58,726 nt of DNA from CAZPXH01 sp964591085 (lineage in GTDB: Bacteria; Spirochaetota; Spirochaetia; DSM-27196; CAZPXH01): positions 1 through 58,726 of the forward strand of contig CAZPXH010000014.1 in NCBI GenBank assembly GCA_964591085.1, in the 5' to 3' direction. Every line of letters starts with the position of its first letter. Position 1 is the first letter of the stretch. The notes beneath the pieces were generated by a model. The model was not told the origin of the DNA, did not search any database, and saw nothing but the letters and a program-made list of their open reading frames with translations. Position numbers and translations under genes: made by a program. Below, one piece after another: positions 16,168 through 24,674 of the stretch.

Positions 16168-17589
16168 TCAACCAAGCGGGAGCAGCAGCTCAAAGCACGC
16201 ACCGGGCCTGGGCTGGGGATCTGCGAGGCGCAGCGGCATGTTTCCGGCAGTTGCGAGCTCCCGGGCAATGCTCAGGCCCAGACCGCTGCCGCCAGTATCC
16301 CGAGAGCGGGACTCATCGCCACGTACAAAGCGCTCAAAGACCCGCTCGCCAAGCTGCGGAGGAATCCCGATCCCGTGGTCCCGGACGGTGATGAGCAGGC
16401 CGTGCTTTACCTCGGCGGCTCTCAGCTCCACCGTGCCCCCCGGAGGCTCATAGCGGACGGCGTTGGAGATCAGGTTGGACAGAATCTGCCGCAGGTGTCC
16501 GGCCGGGACCCTCGCCTCCGGAAGGCTTGCATCAGCATCAACCAGAAACCGGATGCGGGCGCGGTCGGCCTGGGGAGCAAAGTCCCGGCAGAGCTCTTCC
16601 AGGAACTCCGGGAGCGAAACAGGGGCGACCTCTGCATCAGCCGAGTCCCACGCAGATGTTTCCAGGGCCTGTACCAGTCCTGAGAGCCGGGCCACGTCCG
16701 CCTGCAGCGCGGCGAGCTGACCCGAATCCGTGGGGTACACGCCCTCTCCCATCATCTCCAGCCGGCCGGCAATGAGGGAGATTGGCGTGCGGATCTCGTG
16801 GGCGATGTCATGCAGGAAGCCTCTTCTGCGAGACTCTGCCTGCTCCAGGGACTCAGCCATTCGATTGAACTGCCCGCGCAAGGGCTCCAGATCCGGGAAT
16901 CCCGGGGACCCGATTCGAGCTCCAAAGTGCCCGGATGCAAGCTCGCCGGCAGCGTCCTGCAGGGGCCGGATGCCGCTGCTGATGCTTCCGCGGATGGCCA
17001 GGCCTACAAGTGCTGCGGCCAGCAGCGCGGTTGCAGCGGCAAGGAGAGACCAGGCCAGCAGACGGGTCTGCAGCTCCCGGCCCGGTCCAATCGCGGGGTC
17101 TATCATGGAGCCGGCAAGCACATAGGCCCGCACTGTTCCGTCAAGCCGCGCAGCAACCCCGGAGCTCCGCACAAGGTCCGGGTCAGGGGCCGGCCGGTCT
17201 CCGGGTCTGGTATCCAGAACGGTCTCTCCATCCGCGCTCGCCACCAGTACCGGGGCGTCAAAAACCGGCTGTGATCGGCGCATTGGCACGCCCCTCGCCG
17301 GTCCCACAGCTCCAAGCCACTCGCGATCCCGGCCGATGCTCTCCCGCAGTCGCTGCAGGACCAGCGCACTTCCCGGATCCGGAAGCCTGCCGTCTGCCGC
17401 GCTGCGCTGCAGGCTTTCTTCCATCACGCGCGCAACCGAGCGTGCGAGTTGCACGTCCCGCTGCCCGGCAAAGCCGGCCAGCTCCCGGCGCAGCGTGAGG
17501 TTTGTGAGGACGCCGTAGACCAGGACGGCTCCGAGTGCAGCGAGGGCGGTACCCAGGAACACGCGCGTTGAAAGCGAGACCGATTTCAC
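16168..17589 (-). CDS. Sensor histidine kinase
   Basis: A 473-residue membrane kinase. Transmembrane helices at about residues 8-30 and 178-200 flank a periplasmic sensor region (about 31-177); a HAMP linker follows, then HisKA with the phospho-acceptor His264 (FLHDIAHEIRTP). The ATPase domain has N box NLISNAVRYEPPGG, G1 RDHGIGIP and G2 TGGSGLGLSIARELA. The start overlaps the response regulator stop by four bases (ATGA). The sensor region has no named fold that I can recognise. Gene order suggests envelope or oxidative stress sensing, as MsrA is co-encoded. Confidence 0.93.
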   Translation of the reverse strand: MKSVSLSTRVFLGTALAALGAVLVYGVLTNLTLRRELAGFAGQRDVQLARSVARVMEESLQRSAADGRLPDPGSALVLQRLRESIGRDREWLGAVGPARGVPMRRSQPVFDAPVLVASADGETVLDTRPGDRPAPDPDLVRSSGVAARLDGTVRAYVLAGSMIDPAIGPGRELQTRLLAWSLLAAATALLAAALVGLAIRGSISSGIRPLQDAAGELASGHFGARIGSPGFPDLEPLRGQFNRMAESLEQAESRRRGFLHDIAHEIRTPISLIAGRLEMMGEGVYPTDSGQLAALQADVARLSGLVQALETSAWDSADAEVAPVSLPEFLEELCRDFAPQADRARIRFLVDADASLPEARVPAGHLRQILSNLISNAVRYEPPGGTVELRAAEVKHGLLITVRDHGIGIPPQLGERVFERFVRGDESRSRDTGGSGLGLSIARELATAGNMPLRLADPQPRPGACFELLLPLG

Positions 17590-18263
17590 GGCCGTACCTC
17601 AAAGCGGTATCCGCTTCCCCACACGGTGTGCACATAGCGGGGTTCCCGTCGGTCCGGTTCCAGTTTGCGGCGGATCTCCTTGATGTGCACATCAATGCTG
17701 CGGTCGTAGCCCTCAAAGGCATCTTCCTGGAAGCTTTCCAGCAACTGGAGCCGGCTGAACACCTGGCCCGGCGAGCGGGCCATTGTTAGCAGAATTGCAA
17801 ACTCTGCACGCGTCAGGGCGATTGGCTGCCCACCCCGAAGGACGCGTCGCTGGCCCGGCAGGATGGAGAGATCGCCTTCGCGGATTTCCTCCGGCTGCTC
17901 AGTTCCTTGTCTCCGCAGAACTGCACGAATCCTCAGCTCCAGTTCCTTCAGGCTGAAGGGCTTCACCAGGTAGTCATCCGCCCCCAGCTCCAGACCTGCT
18001 ATCCGGTCACCTTCGCTTGCCTTTGCGGTGAGCATGACAACCGGCAGGCGTTTTCGCTGGCGGAGCGTACGGATGACGTCTTCCCCGCTGAGTCCCGGGA
18101 GCATAAGATCCAGCACAAGCAGATCAGGTGGATTGCGGTAGACCTCGGACAGCCCCTCGTCCCCCCGGTCAGCGGTCCGGACCTCGTGGCCGCGCGCTGC
18201 CAGGTAATCTGCGACCATTTCGCGGATCCCTTCTTCATCTTCAATCACAAGAACGCGTGCCAT
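17586..18263 (-). CDS. OmpR/PhoB-family response regulator
   Basis: A 225-residue two-domain regulator. The receiver (1-118) has the acidic pair in VIEDEEG, phospho-acceptor Asp52 in LLVLDLMLPGLSG, Thr in VVMLTAKAS and Lys in DDYLVKPFS. The C-terminal winged helix (about 128-223) includes LTRAEFAILLTMARSPGQVFSRLQLL in its two-piece OmpR form and ends YVHTVWGSGYRFEVRP. It is first in the operon with the histidine kinase and msrA. The start at 18263 begins the receiver directly and follows GAAGA. Confidence 0.94.
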   Translation of the reverse strand: MARVLVIEDEEGIREMVADYLAARGHEVRTADRGDEGLSEVYRNPPDLLVLDLMLPGLSGEDVIRTLRQRKRLPVVMLTAKASEGDRIAGLELGADDYLVKPFSLKELELRIRAVLRRQGTEQPEEIREGDLSILPGQRRVLRGGQPIALTRAEFAILLTMARSPGQVFSRLQLLESFQEDAFEGYDRSIDVHIKEIRRKLEPDRREPRYVHTVWGSGYRFEVRP

Positions 18264-18303
18264 GTCTTCAGCCCAGTGTAGCGCGGGAACCAAACAGAAG
18301 GAC

Positions 18304-18328
18304 CCCCACTGTCCGGGGACAGCAGGGG
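18304..18328 (-). terminator. Hairpin between secreted-protein gene and response regulator
   Basis: CCCC-A-CTGTCC pairs with GGACAG-CA-GGGG through a very short loop. On the minus strand it follows the 18378 gene by 50 bases and is succeeded by a T-rich stretch (TCCTTCTGTTTGG), so it may end that transcript or attenuate into the two-component operon. Confidence 0.42.
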
Positions 18329-18377
18329 TTGGGGCCTGGGCCTTCGCCCGATTGTCCCCGGCGGACCGCCAGAGGTC

Positions 18378-18929
18378 CTACCAGCGGCCTGCTCCTCCGT
18401 GGCCACGCTGTCCACCGCGGCCGGCGGGGTTTCGCCGAGCACCGGGACCACCAGGACCTCCCGGACCTCGGAACTCCCGACCCGGGCCGTCTGCGGCGCG
18501 GTAGACTGCCACCGCTTCTCCCAGGCTCCAGGTTTCCTCGCCCGCAGTCACGTCCGTGACAAGGATCACCTCACCACCTGCAGCGCTTTCATGGAGCAGC
18601 CCGGCAATGGTCACCTCATCGCCGTGCGCCACGGGGATTCCCTCCGCCAGCCGGCGAGGATAGACCAGGCGAAACCGGCTATCGGAAGCAAGCAGATACA
18701 CTGCTCCGTCAATTGTCAGCTCCACAATTCCCGAGACCTCGGTCTCTTCCGCGTCCTCCGGGATTCGTCCCAGCGGACCGGGCAGATCGCGGCCGTCTTC
18801 TCGTGCGCGGATCATTGCCCGCTCAATCCGTTCTGCATCCGTGATCTCGGTTTCCTCGGAGTTGCCCGCAGCAAAGGACACGGCTGCGGTCGTGACGATG
18901 ATGGTCAGGATCAGTGCGATTCGCTTCAT
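18378..18929 (-). CDS. Secreted protein of unknown function
   Basis: A 183-residue exported protein. A signal peptide (MKRIALILTIIVTTAAVSFAA) is followed by GNSEETEITD, an N-terminal style common in spirochaete envelope proteins. The middle (about 60-150) has alternating strands, including VSGIVELTIDGAVYLLASDSR and DEVTIAGLLHES, suggesting a small beta-barrel or OB-like domain. The tail is a low-complexity Gly/Arg/Pro segment. The start is fixed by a near-perfect Shine-Dalgarno, AGGAGGTGAT, at 18942-18933. It lies just upstream of the two-component/msrA operon on the same strand and may be a related envelope-stress component, but this is a guess. Confidence 0.65.
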   Translation of the reverse strand: MKRIALILTIIVTTAAVSFAAGNSEETEITDAERIERAMIRAREDGRDLPGPLGRIPEDAEETEVSGIVELTIDGAVYLLASDSRFRLVYPRRLAEGIPVAHGDEVTIAGLLHESAAGGEVILVTDVTAGEETWSLGEAVAVYRAADGPGREFRGPGGPGGPGARRNPAGRGGQRGHGGAGRW

Positions 18930-19131
18930 GGAATCACCTCCTCGTGTGATGTCAGGCCCAAGGATGAGCCCGTGGTATGAAGGAGATCTGAAGCGCGCAC
19001 ACAGTGTGTCTGAAGATTCACGGAGCTTTGCCGGAAACGCGCTGTCTCAGCCGCCAGAATTCGCCTTCACATCCTGATTGCCCCTGTATAGGCGGATCGG
19101 TATGTTCTCGGGTGCTACAACAGGAGGCTTG

Positions 19132-19767
19132 ATGAGTTCGTCGTCTTTCCACGCTATTGCTGAAGCGCGAATCCCGGTGGAAGCCGGGGAGTTTGACCTG
19201 AAGCTGTACACCGGGGCTCCAGACGGGAAGGAGCACCTTGCATTCGTTCACGGTGACGTGACTGACGGCGAGGACATCATGGTTCGCGTTCACTCCGAGT
19301 GCTTCACCGGGGACGTGCTGGGAAGCCAGCGTTGTGACTGCGGTGAGCAGCTACAGCGGAGCATTCGGCTCATTGCAGCCGAAGGCCGAGGTGCCGTGCT
19401 CTACCTCCGCCAGGAAGGCCGCGGAATCGGGCTTGCCCACAAACTCCGCGCATACAATCTGCAGGACGAAGGCCTGGACACCGTGGAGGCAAACCTCAGG
19501 CTCGGCCACCAGGCAGACGAGCGGGACTATGGTGTTGCCGCCGCAATGATCCGGGACCTGGGTATTCGGAGCATCCGACTGCTGACCAACAACCCGGACA
19601 AGATTGAGCGTCTCCGGGAACTTGGCGTAGCGGTCACGGAGCGGGTGGGAATCACGCCGCAACTCGTCAACGAACAGAACCGGAAGTACTTCTCCACCAA
19701 GATCACAAAGATGCGCCACATGTTCTCAATCGGTGGCCTGGAAGTGAGCGCCCGAGCCAGCGGATGA
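19132..19767 (+). CDS. ribA: GTP cyclohydrolase II
   Basis: A 211-residue GTP cyclohydrolase II, converting GTP to 2,5-diamino-6-ribosylamino-pyrimidinone phosphate. Zinc cysteines appear in HSECFTGDVLGSQRCDCGEQL; the catalytic Tyr/Arg region is AVLYLRQEGRGIGLAHKLRAYNLQDEG, and the GTP-binding end includes IRLLTNNPDKIERLRELGV. AGGAGG lies four bases before ATG 19132, which decides the start. It is not fused to RibB and overlaps the next gene by four bases (ATGA). No FMN riboswitch is visible upstream. Neighbours suggest it may feed a side pathway rather than, or as well as, riboflavin. Confidence 0.92.
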   Translation: MSSSSFHAIAEARIPVEAGEFDLKLYTGAPDGKEHLAFVHGDVTDGEDIMVRVHSECFTGDVLGSQRCDCGEQLQRSIRLIAAEGRGAVLYLRQEGRGIGLAHKLRAYNLQDEGLDTVEANLRLGHQADERDYGVAAAMIRDLGIRSIRLLTNNPDKIERLRELGVAVTERVGITPQLVNEQNRKYFSTKITKMRHMFSIGGLEVSARASG

Positions 19768-20510
19768 GCGAGGCAGGGGGAGTTCCGGAGGCCCTCCAGG
19801 CCGCGGCAGCGCGCTTTCTGGCGCCTTCGCCGCAATCCCCGCAAGCAGCGACCAGCTCACCGCGTGTCCTGCTGTCCTGGGCACAATCCCTGGATGGTTC
19901 AATTGCGGCGGCTCCCGGGATCCGCACTGACCTCAGCGGTCCTGAATCCCGTCGGCTCACGCATTTCATGCGGAGCATCAGTGACGGGATCTGTGTTGGG
20001 GTCGGCACGGTACTCGTCGACCGACCGCAGCTCACAACTAGGGATGTTGTCGGTCCGAGCCCGCGGCCCGTCGTCCTGGACAGCCGGCTGCGCACCCCGC
20101 CGGATTCCCTGTTCATTGACCCTGAGCGGAAGCCGCTCATTTTCCACACACCGCTTGCCGCAGCCATGGAGGCCCGGGCAGAGGCGCTGGCCAACGCGGG
20201 CGCAACACTGATTTCCGTTCCACCGGACCCCGCATCCGGGCTCTCCCTCCCGGCGGTCCTGCATGAGCTTTCCGAGGCCGGGATGCAAAGCCTGATGGTA
20301 GAAGGCGGGGCCACGGTACTCGCCGCATTCCTTCGCCAGCGCCTTGCACACGCCGTCTGTGTCACCGTCTCTCCACGCGTGCTGCCCGGCGGTGTGCTGA
20401 TTCCCTTTGATGCCGGTGGCCGGCAGATTGGTGATCCCGAGCAGTCTGGCTCCTGGCATGTTCTGGGCTCCGACGCCGTATGGCTTGCCCAGCTTCTGTC
20501 AGCTGCGTAG
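19764..20510 (+). CDS. RibD C-terminal-type pyrimidine reductase
   Basis: This 248-residue protein carries only the reductase half of RibD (dihydrofolate-reductase fold), without the zinc deaminase domain. Family blocks are VLLSWAQSLDGSIAAAPG, LTHFMRSISDGICVGVGTVLVDRPQLTTR, PRPVVLDSRLRTP and LMVEGGATVLAAFL (NADPH-binding VEGG). It would reduce the ribosyl group of the ring-opened pyrimidine made by GTP cyclohydrolase II. The ATGA overlap with ribA makes joint translation likely. Stand-alone reductases occur in riboflavin, deazaflavin and archaeal-type pathways; which applies here is unclear. Confidence 0.85.
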   Translation: MSEAGGVPEALQAAAARFLAPSPQSPQAATSSPRVLLSWAQSLDGSIAAAPGIRTDLSGPESRRLTHFMRSISDGICVGVGTVLVDRPQLTTRDVVGPSPRPVVLDSRLRTPPDSLFIDPERKPLIFHTPLAAAMEARAEALANAGATLISVPPDPASGLSLPAVLHELSEAGMQSLMVEGGATVLAAFLRQRLAHAVCVTVSPRVLPGGVLIPFDAGGRQIGDPEQSGSWHVLGSDAVWLAQLLSAA

Positions 20511-20585
20511 TCACCGCCTTCGTCCGACTCCCTGCTACTGCGGTGCTGGACACCGGATGCGGGTCCTGCGTATCTCTGACGGGGT

Positions 20586-20702
20586 ATGATCGGGGATTAT
20601 CTCGTTGAACACTGCACCGCAAGGCGTGAAACGCACATCATGTGCTTCCCCCGGGACCATGAATCCGTCTGGGTTCTCAATCCGGAAGCGGCTCAACCAT
20701 GA
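20586..20702 (+). CDS. Possible 38-residue peptide coupled to the glycosyltransferase
   Basis: An ATG frame of 38 codons ends in an ATGA overlap with the following glycosyltransferase start. The predicted peptide holds two Cys and three His (EHCTARRETHIMCFPRDHE) and several aromatic residues, unlike a random frame, but there is no strong Shine-Dalgarno and I recognise no family. It may be a real small protein, a leader peptide controlling the next gene, or chance. Confidence 0.35.
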   Translation: MIGDYLVEHCTARRETHIMCFPRDHESVWVLNPEAAQP

Positions 20703-21781
20703 CCATCGGCTTTGTGACACGGGGCTCGCTGGACGAGCAGACCGGCGGAAACCTCTATGACCGGATGCTCCGCCGGGCGCTGGAAGAGCGTGGACACCGA
20801 ACGCTGCACCTCGCGGTTCCCGCGGGGACGGCTGCACAGCTTCCGGCCGGTACGGGGCACTCCGTTGGTCCCTCCGGAGATGTCGGGTCCCCACTCGCAG
20901 ATCTCTGGCTGATTGATGAGCTGTGTCACGGGGACTTCCCGCGACGGCCCCGCTGGCTGGAACCGGAGCTGCCGGTCCTTGGGATCGTCCACCACCTCCG
21001 CGCGGATGAGCTTGCCTCCAGCCTCCGCCGGCGGGCAGTCATTCGCGCCGAGCAGCGCTTCCTGCAGTGGCTGGATGGCGTTGTGTGCAACAGCAACTTC
21101 ACGCAGAGCCGGGTGACCGAGCTTGCTCCCGGTCTGCCCACTCGTGTGGCTACTCCGGGCGGCGACCGCTTGTGGACTGATCGGGACACGCCGGAAGCAC
21201 GGGGTGGTGAGAGCGGGCAGCCCCTCCGGATTGCCAGCCTCGGGAATCTGCTTCCGCACAAGAACGTCCATGCGCTGGTTGATGCATTTTGTCTGCTCCC
21301 GAAGGCAGCGCTTGAGCTGCGCATCGCCGGGCGCGAGGACCTGGATCCGGCCTACGCCAATCGGGTTCGCCGGCTTGTGGAGCGGGAAGACAGCGGCCGG
21401 ATCAGCATGCTCGGCTCCGTAGACGATGACGGTGTGCGCGAACTGCTGGCGTGGGCGGACGTGCTGGTTGGTGCGTCCACCGTTGAGGGCTTTGGAATAG
21501 TGTATCTGGAGGCGATGCTGGCCGGTGTCGTCCCGGTTGCCGGCTCCCGCGGAGGGGCGGTGGAGATCATCCGGGACGATGAAGACGGCCTGCTGGTGAA
21601 GCCCGGCTCTGCTGCCGGGATTGCGGCTGCGTTGCAGCGCCTGCAGGGAGAAGAGGGCCTGCTGGCCCGCCTCTCCAACTCAGCTATGCAGCGTGCGGGA
21701 GCCTTTCCGGGATGGGAAGAAACCTTTGCTGTCACGTGCGCCTGGCTGGAACAGCGCGGATTCCGCGCTGAGCGCGCCTAG
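20699..21781 (+). CDS. Family 4 glycosyltransferase
   Basis: A 360-residue GT-B enzyme. The N-domain starts MTIGFVTRGSLDEQTGGNLYDRMLRR, with the glycine turn that meets the acceptor; the C-domain has LGNLLPHKNVHALVDAF and ASTVEGFGIVYLEAMLAG, in which the E-x7-E motif binds the nucleotide-sugar. It follows ribA and the RibD-type reductase on the same strand after about 190 bases that include the mini-ORF. Co-location with the first two pyrimidine/pterin-pathway enzymes suggests the acceptor could be a related heterocycle or lipid, but this is inference. It overlaps the convergent FecR gene by 4 bases. Confidence 0.88.
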   Translation: MTIGFVTRGSLDEQTGGNLYDRMLRRALEERGHRTLHLAVPAGTAAQLPAGTGHSVGPSGDVGSPLADLWLIDELCHGDFPRRPRWLEPELPVLGIVHHLRADELASSLRRRAVIRAEQRFLQWLDGVVCNSNFTQSRVTELAPGLPTRVATPGGDRLWTDRDTPEARGGESGQPLRIASLGNLLPHKNVHALVDAFCLLPKAALELRIAGREDLDPAYANRVRRLVEREDSGRISMLGSVDDDGVRELLAWADVLVGASTVEGFGIVYLEAMLAGVVPVAGSRGGAVEIIRDDEDGLLVKPGSAAGIAAALQRLQGEEGLLARLSNSAMQRAGAFPGWEETFAVTCAWLEQRGFRAERA

Positions 21782-22464
21782 CGAACGTCATCCTCCGGGT
21801 TGTTTGGAGTCCTCCCGTGGTTCTCGTCCCACGGAATGGTGTACCCAACTCCCCCTGCAAGGTTGTTGATGTCTCGTGTTGTGTGGAACTCCAGGTCAGC
21901 GTTCGTTCGCTGAATCCTGCCCTGGGAATCTCGAGTGAAGCGGAAGGCCGCGTGGTAACCCGCACTGATGGTCTCCTCCAGCTCACCGCCGGGTCCCATG
22001 AGGTCCATCTCTCCGTTGCACAGGCAGAAGTAGGTCTCAGTGGGGCTGACCGCCCGAACAAAGAAGCTGGTGCCGCGGACCCCGCCGACTGTGGTTGCCG
22101 TCCTCACGCGGAAATTGATGTCGCCGCTGGCCCGCCGAGCCAGGCCCCCGAGCGTGGCGGCAAAGCTCCCGGTCTCAACCGAAACCTCGCGGAACTCACC
22201 CTGGATGCTCACCGTAGCCACGGTGTTCTCCTGGAACTGGATGGCGTTCCCGCTGCCGAATCGGAGCTCCAGAAAGGACCGGGGGCCTACCTGCACCCGG
22301 TCTCCCACGGCAACCGTATCGCCGAAATCTACCCGCTCACCGTTGATCCGCGCGTCCCCGTCCACAAAGGCAACGGTGGCCAGCTGTCCCGGTTGGGCCA
22401 CCAGTGCTTCAGGAACAAGAACTGCCAGTATCACGCTTAGCAGAAACAGGTGTCTGGTATTCAT
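21778..22464 (-). CDS. Secreted FecR-domain protein
   Basis: The 228-residue product has a signal peptide (LFLLSVILAVLVPEALVAQ) and a FecR domain (about 28-160): ATVAFVDGDARINGERVDFGDTVAVGDRVQVG, then LRFGSGNAIQFQENTVATVS and the end block RTATTVGGVRGTSFFVRA. There is no N-terminal cytoplasmic or transmembrane anti-sigma segment, so it is unlikely to be a classical FecR sensor; such secreted single-domain forms are common in spirochaetes and have no known function. No sigma factor is adjacent. It ends within the convergent glycosyltransferase stop. Confidence 0.82.
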   Translation of the reverse strand: MNTRHLFLLSVILAVLVPEALVAQPGQLATVAFVDGDARINGERVDFGDTVAVGDRVQVGPRSFLELRFGSGNAIQFQENTVATVSIQGEFREVSVETGSFAATLGGLARRASGDINFRVRTATTVGGVRGTSFFVRAVSPTETYFCLCNGEMDLMGPGGELEETISAGYHAAFRFTRDSQGRIQRTNADLEFHTTRDINNLAGGVGYTIPWDENHGRTPNNPEDDVR

Positions 22465-22521
22465 ACAGCTACTGTTTATCGTGCTTCTGCATCCGCGTCA
22501 TCTGCGGGTACGCTCGCTCCA

Positions 22522-23421
22522 ATGACCGCCCGTCAGCTGTTGTCAGTGATTGAGTTGCGTACCAAGGTTGTGAGCCTCGGCTCCTTTGCCATGGGGACCG
22601 TCTGGGCCGCCTGGCGCGGAGGACCTCTGGATGCCTACGCCGCCTTGCTCTTTGGCCTGGCGGTGTTTCTCATTGACGCCGGCACCACCGCCGCAAACAC
22701 CTGGTTTGACTACGAACGCGGACTGGACCGGGATAGCGCAAACCGGGAGCGGGACAAGGTGCTTGTGCACGACCGCGTTGCACCCGGAGTGGCGCTTCTG
22801 GTCTTCGTCGGGAGCTGGACCCTGGCCCTGGTGGCCGCGCTCCTGCTTCTCCGGCACAGCGGTCCCTGGCTCCTCCTCCCCGGGCTTGCCGGTGTGATTG
22901 TGGGCTGGGCCTATAACGCGGGGCGCTACCCGCTGTCCGGAAGCCCGCTGGGAGAGCTTGCTGCGGGCGGGATGCTGGGGACGGTGGTGGTTGCGAGCTC
23001 CGCGCTGCTGCACCCGGGAATCCTTGCGAGTGATGCTCTGCTGGCAGGAATCCCGGCCGGGCTGGTAGTGGCGGCCATTCTTGCTGCCAATAACGCGGCG
23101 GACAGGGAGGCGGACGCCCGCCACGGTCGCTCAACCCTGGCGGTGCTCCTTGGAGCGCGGGGCGCAGTTGCGGTCCTGGCAGGGCTCTGCGTTGCAGCAC
23201 CTCTTTCGGGGACATTGTTGTGGCAGCGCGGTGTTGTTCCGGGATCGCTGGCCATTGCGCTCGCCTCAGCGCTTGTCCCAATCACGGTTGTGGTGCTCCG
23301 CATGATTCAGCGCGGATTCCGATCGGAAACCAAGAGACCCACGATGCGCGGAGTTCTCCGGGTCTACGGGTTGTTCACCCTCGCGTGGATCGTCGGTCTC
23401 GCCGTTGCGCTCGTCAGTTGA
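22522..23421 (+). CDS. UbiA-superfamily prenyltransferase, MenA-like
   Basis: A 299-residue membrane protein with eight or nine helices. The first Asp-rich motif is NTWFDYERGLDRD and the second NNAADREADARHG, with R.KV and TLAVLLG in the MenA arrangement. MenA joins a polyprenyl chain to 1,4-dihydroxy-2-naphthoate in menaquinone synthesis; UbiA relatives act on other aromatics. The start at 22522 (MTARQLLSVIELRTK) matches family N-termini; an earlier frame start at 22450 overlaps the divergent FecR gene. No other menaquinone genes are near. A second UbiA enzyme lies at 53.0 kb. Confidence 0.85.
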   Translation: MTARQLLSVIELRTKVVSLGSFAMGTVWAAWRGGPLDAYAALLFGLAVFLIDAGTTAANTWFDYERGLDRDSANRERDKVLVHDRVAPGVALLVFVGSWTLALVAALLLLRHSGPWLLLPGLAGVIVGWAYNAGRYPLSGSPLGELAAGGMLGTVVVASSALLHPGILASDALLAGIPAGLVVAAILAANNAADREADARHGRSTLAVLLGARGAVAVLAGLCVAAPLSGTLLWQRGVVPGSLAIALASALVPITVVVLRMIQRGFRSETKRPTMRGVLRVYGLFTLAWIVGLAVALVS

Positions 23422-23992
23422 TTGAAGGCTTAAAGCCCATTTCGGCAACCAGCTCGTAGAAGGGCCCCTTGCGTGCCATTGCCTCTGCCCAGCCCTTCTC
23501 CGGCTGGGGGTGAAACACAATGTCCGGGGTTGCGGGCAGTATCAGCCAGGCCTTCTCCGCGAGCTCGCCCTCCAGCTGGCCGGGGCCCCAACCAGAGTAG
23601 CCGGCAAAGAGGCTGATCCGGGGCCGATCGTCGGGTGCGGTTCCCGGCCACGCGTTGCGAAGGTAACCCGATACTTCGGCAAAGGCTGGCTCAAAGACCA
23701 CGCCGGGAACCGGCTCGGATGCGTGCTCGCTGCGGATGTCACCGGGAAGTCCGGAGTGCAGGACAAAGAGGTAGCGGGGCTCCACCGGACCGCCGAGGTA
23801 CAGCGGGATAGTCCCGGCGGGCTCGCCGGCAAACTCCGGGAGTGCCTTCTCCAGTTCTATGTCCAGGCACCGGTTCACCACCAGCCCAAACGCCCCATCA
23901 TCGTCATGGTTCACGATCAGGACCACGGTCCGATAGAAGTTCGGATCGTCAAGCTCCATCTCGGAGACCAGGAACTGTCCCCTCATCGACAT
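23414..23992 (-). CDS. YqgE/AlgH family protein
   Basis: A 192-residue protein of the UPF0301/AlgH family: RGQFLVSEMELDDPNFYRTVVLIVNHDDDGAFGLVVNR at the N-terminus, then PLYLGGPVEPRYLFVLHS and ISLFAGYSGWGPGQLEGELAEKAWLI are hallmark blocks. The family is widespread, structurally known but functionally uncertain; it was first tied to alginate regulation. ATG 23992 was chosen because the family starts near MSMRGQFLV; codons further upstream run into the divergent flavin reductase. The last 8 bases overlap the convergent prenyltransferase. Confidence 0.9.
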   Translation of the reverse strand: MSMRGQFLVSEMELDDPNFYRTVVLIVNHDDDGAFGLVVNRCLDIELEKALPEFAGEPAGTIPLYLGGPVEPRYLFVLHSGLPGDIRSEHASEPVPGVVFEPAFAEVSGYLRNAWPGTAPDDRPRISLFAGYSGWGPGQLEGELAEKAWLILPATPDIVFHPQPEKGWAEAMARKGPFYELVAEMGFKPSIN

Positions 23993-24050
23993 AGTTTTTC
24001 CAGTGTAGCGCCCTTGTGTGCCCGTGGTAAGGAGCCGTAGCATCCGGGGC

Positions 24051-24674
24051 ATGCAGATTGGCCCTGAATCCCTTGATGCCAAAACGGTCCACAAACTCAT
24101 GATCGGGACGGTTGTCCCACGTCCGATTGCCTGGATCACCAGCCACAATGGGAACGGCGGCTGGAACGCCGCACCCTTCAGCTACTTCAACGCCGTCAGC
24201 TCCCGGCCCTGCGTAGTCTCAACCTCGTTCAGCTACAAGCCGCACGCGGAAGACGGGCACAAGGACACGCTGAACAACATTCTTGAAACCGGGGAATACT
24301 GCATCAACGTGGTCAACGGCGCGATGGCGGAAGCCATGAACGTTACGGCCACGGACTATCCCCGGGACTACGATGAGCTCGAGCAGGCCGGCGTGCAGCA
24401 CGAGCCCTGCCAGTCCATAAGCGGGCGCAGGATCAGTGGATCTCCGGTTGCCTTTGAGTGCCGGCTGCGCCAGACCGTGCAGGTGGGCGAGGGGCCCGGC
24501 TCGGCAACGCTGGTGCTGGGGGACGTGCTGCAAATGCACATCGCAGATTCCCTCATTGACGATGGCTACCGAGTAGACATCCGTGGCCTGGATCCGGTTG
24601 GCAGGCTTGCCGGAGACGGGTACAGCTACACCCGGGAGCTCTTTGAACTGATTCGCAGGCCCTTCCGTGGCTAG
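24051..24674 (+). CDS. Flavin reductase-like FMN-binding protein
   Basis: A 207-residue split-barrel protein of the flavin reductase/DIM6 family. It opens with LDAKTVHKLMIGTVVPRPIAWITS, the standard FMN-binding strand, then NAAPFSYFNAVSSRPCVVSTSF, DTLNNILETGEYCINVV and the C-terminal YRVDIRGLDPVGRLAGDGY. These proteins hold FMN and reduce flavins or small acceptors with NAD(P)H. Only 58 bases separate it from the divergent AlgH gene. Its stop overlaps the GTG start of the DUF4139 gene by 8 bases. Confidence 0.88.
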   Translation: MQIGPESLDAKTVHKLMIGTVVPRPIAWITSHNGNGGWNAAPFSYFNAVSSRPCVVSTSFSYKPHAEDGHKDTLNNILETGEYCINVVNGAMAEAMNVTATDYPRDYDELEQAGVQHEPCQSISGRRISGSPVAFECRLRQTVQVGEGPGSATLVLGDVLQMHIADSLIDDGYRVDIRGLDPVGRLAGDGYSYTRELFELIRRPFRG

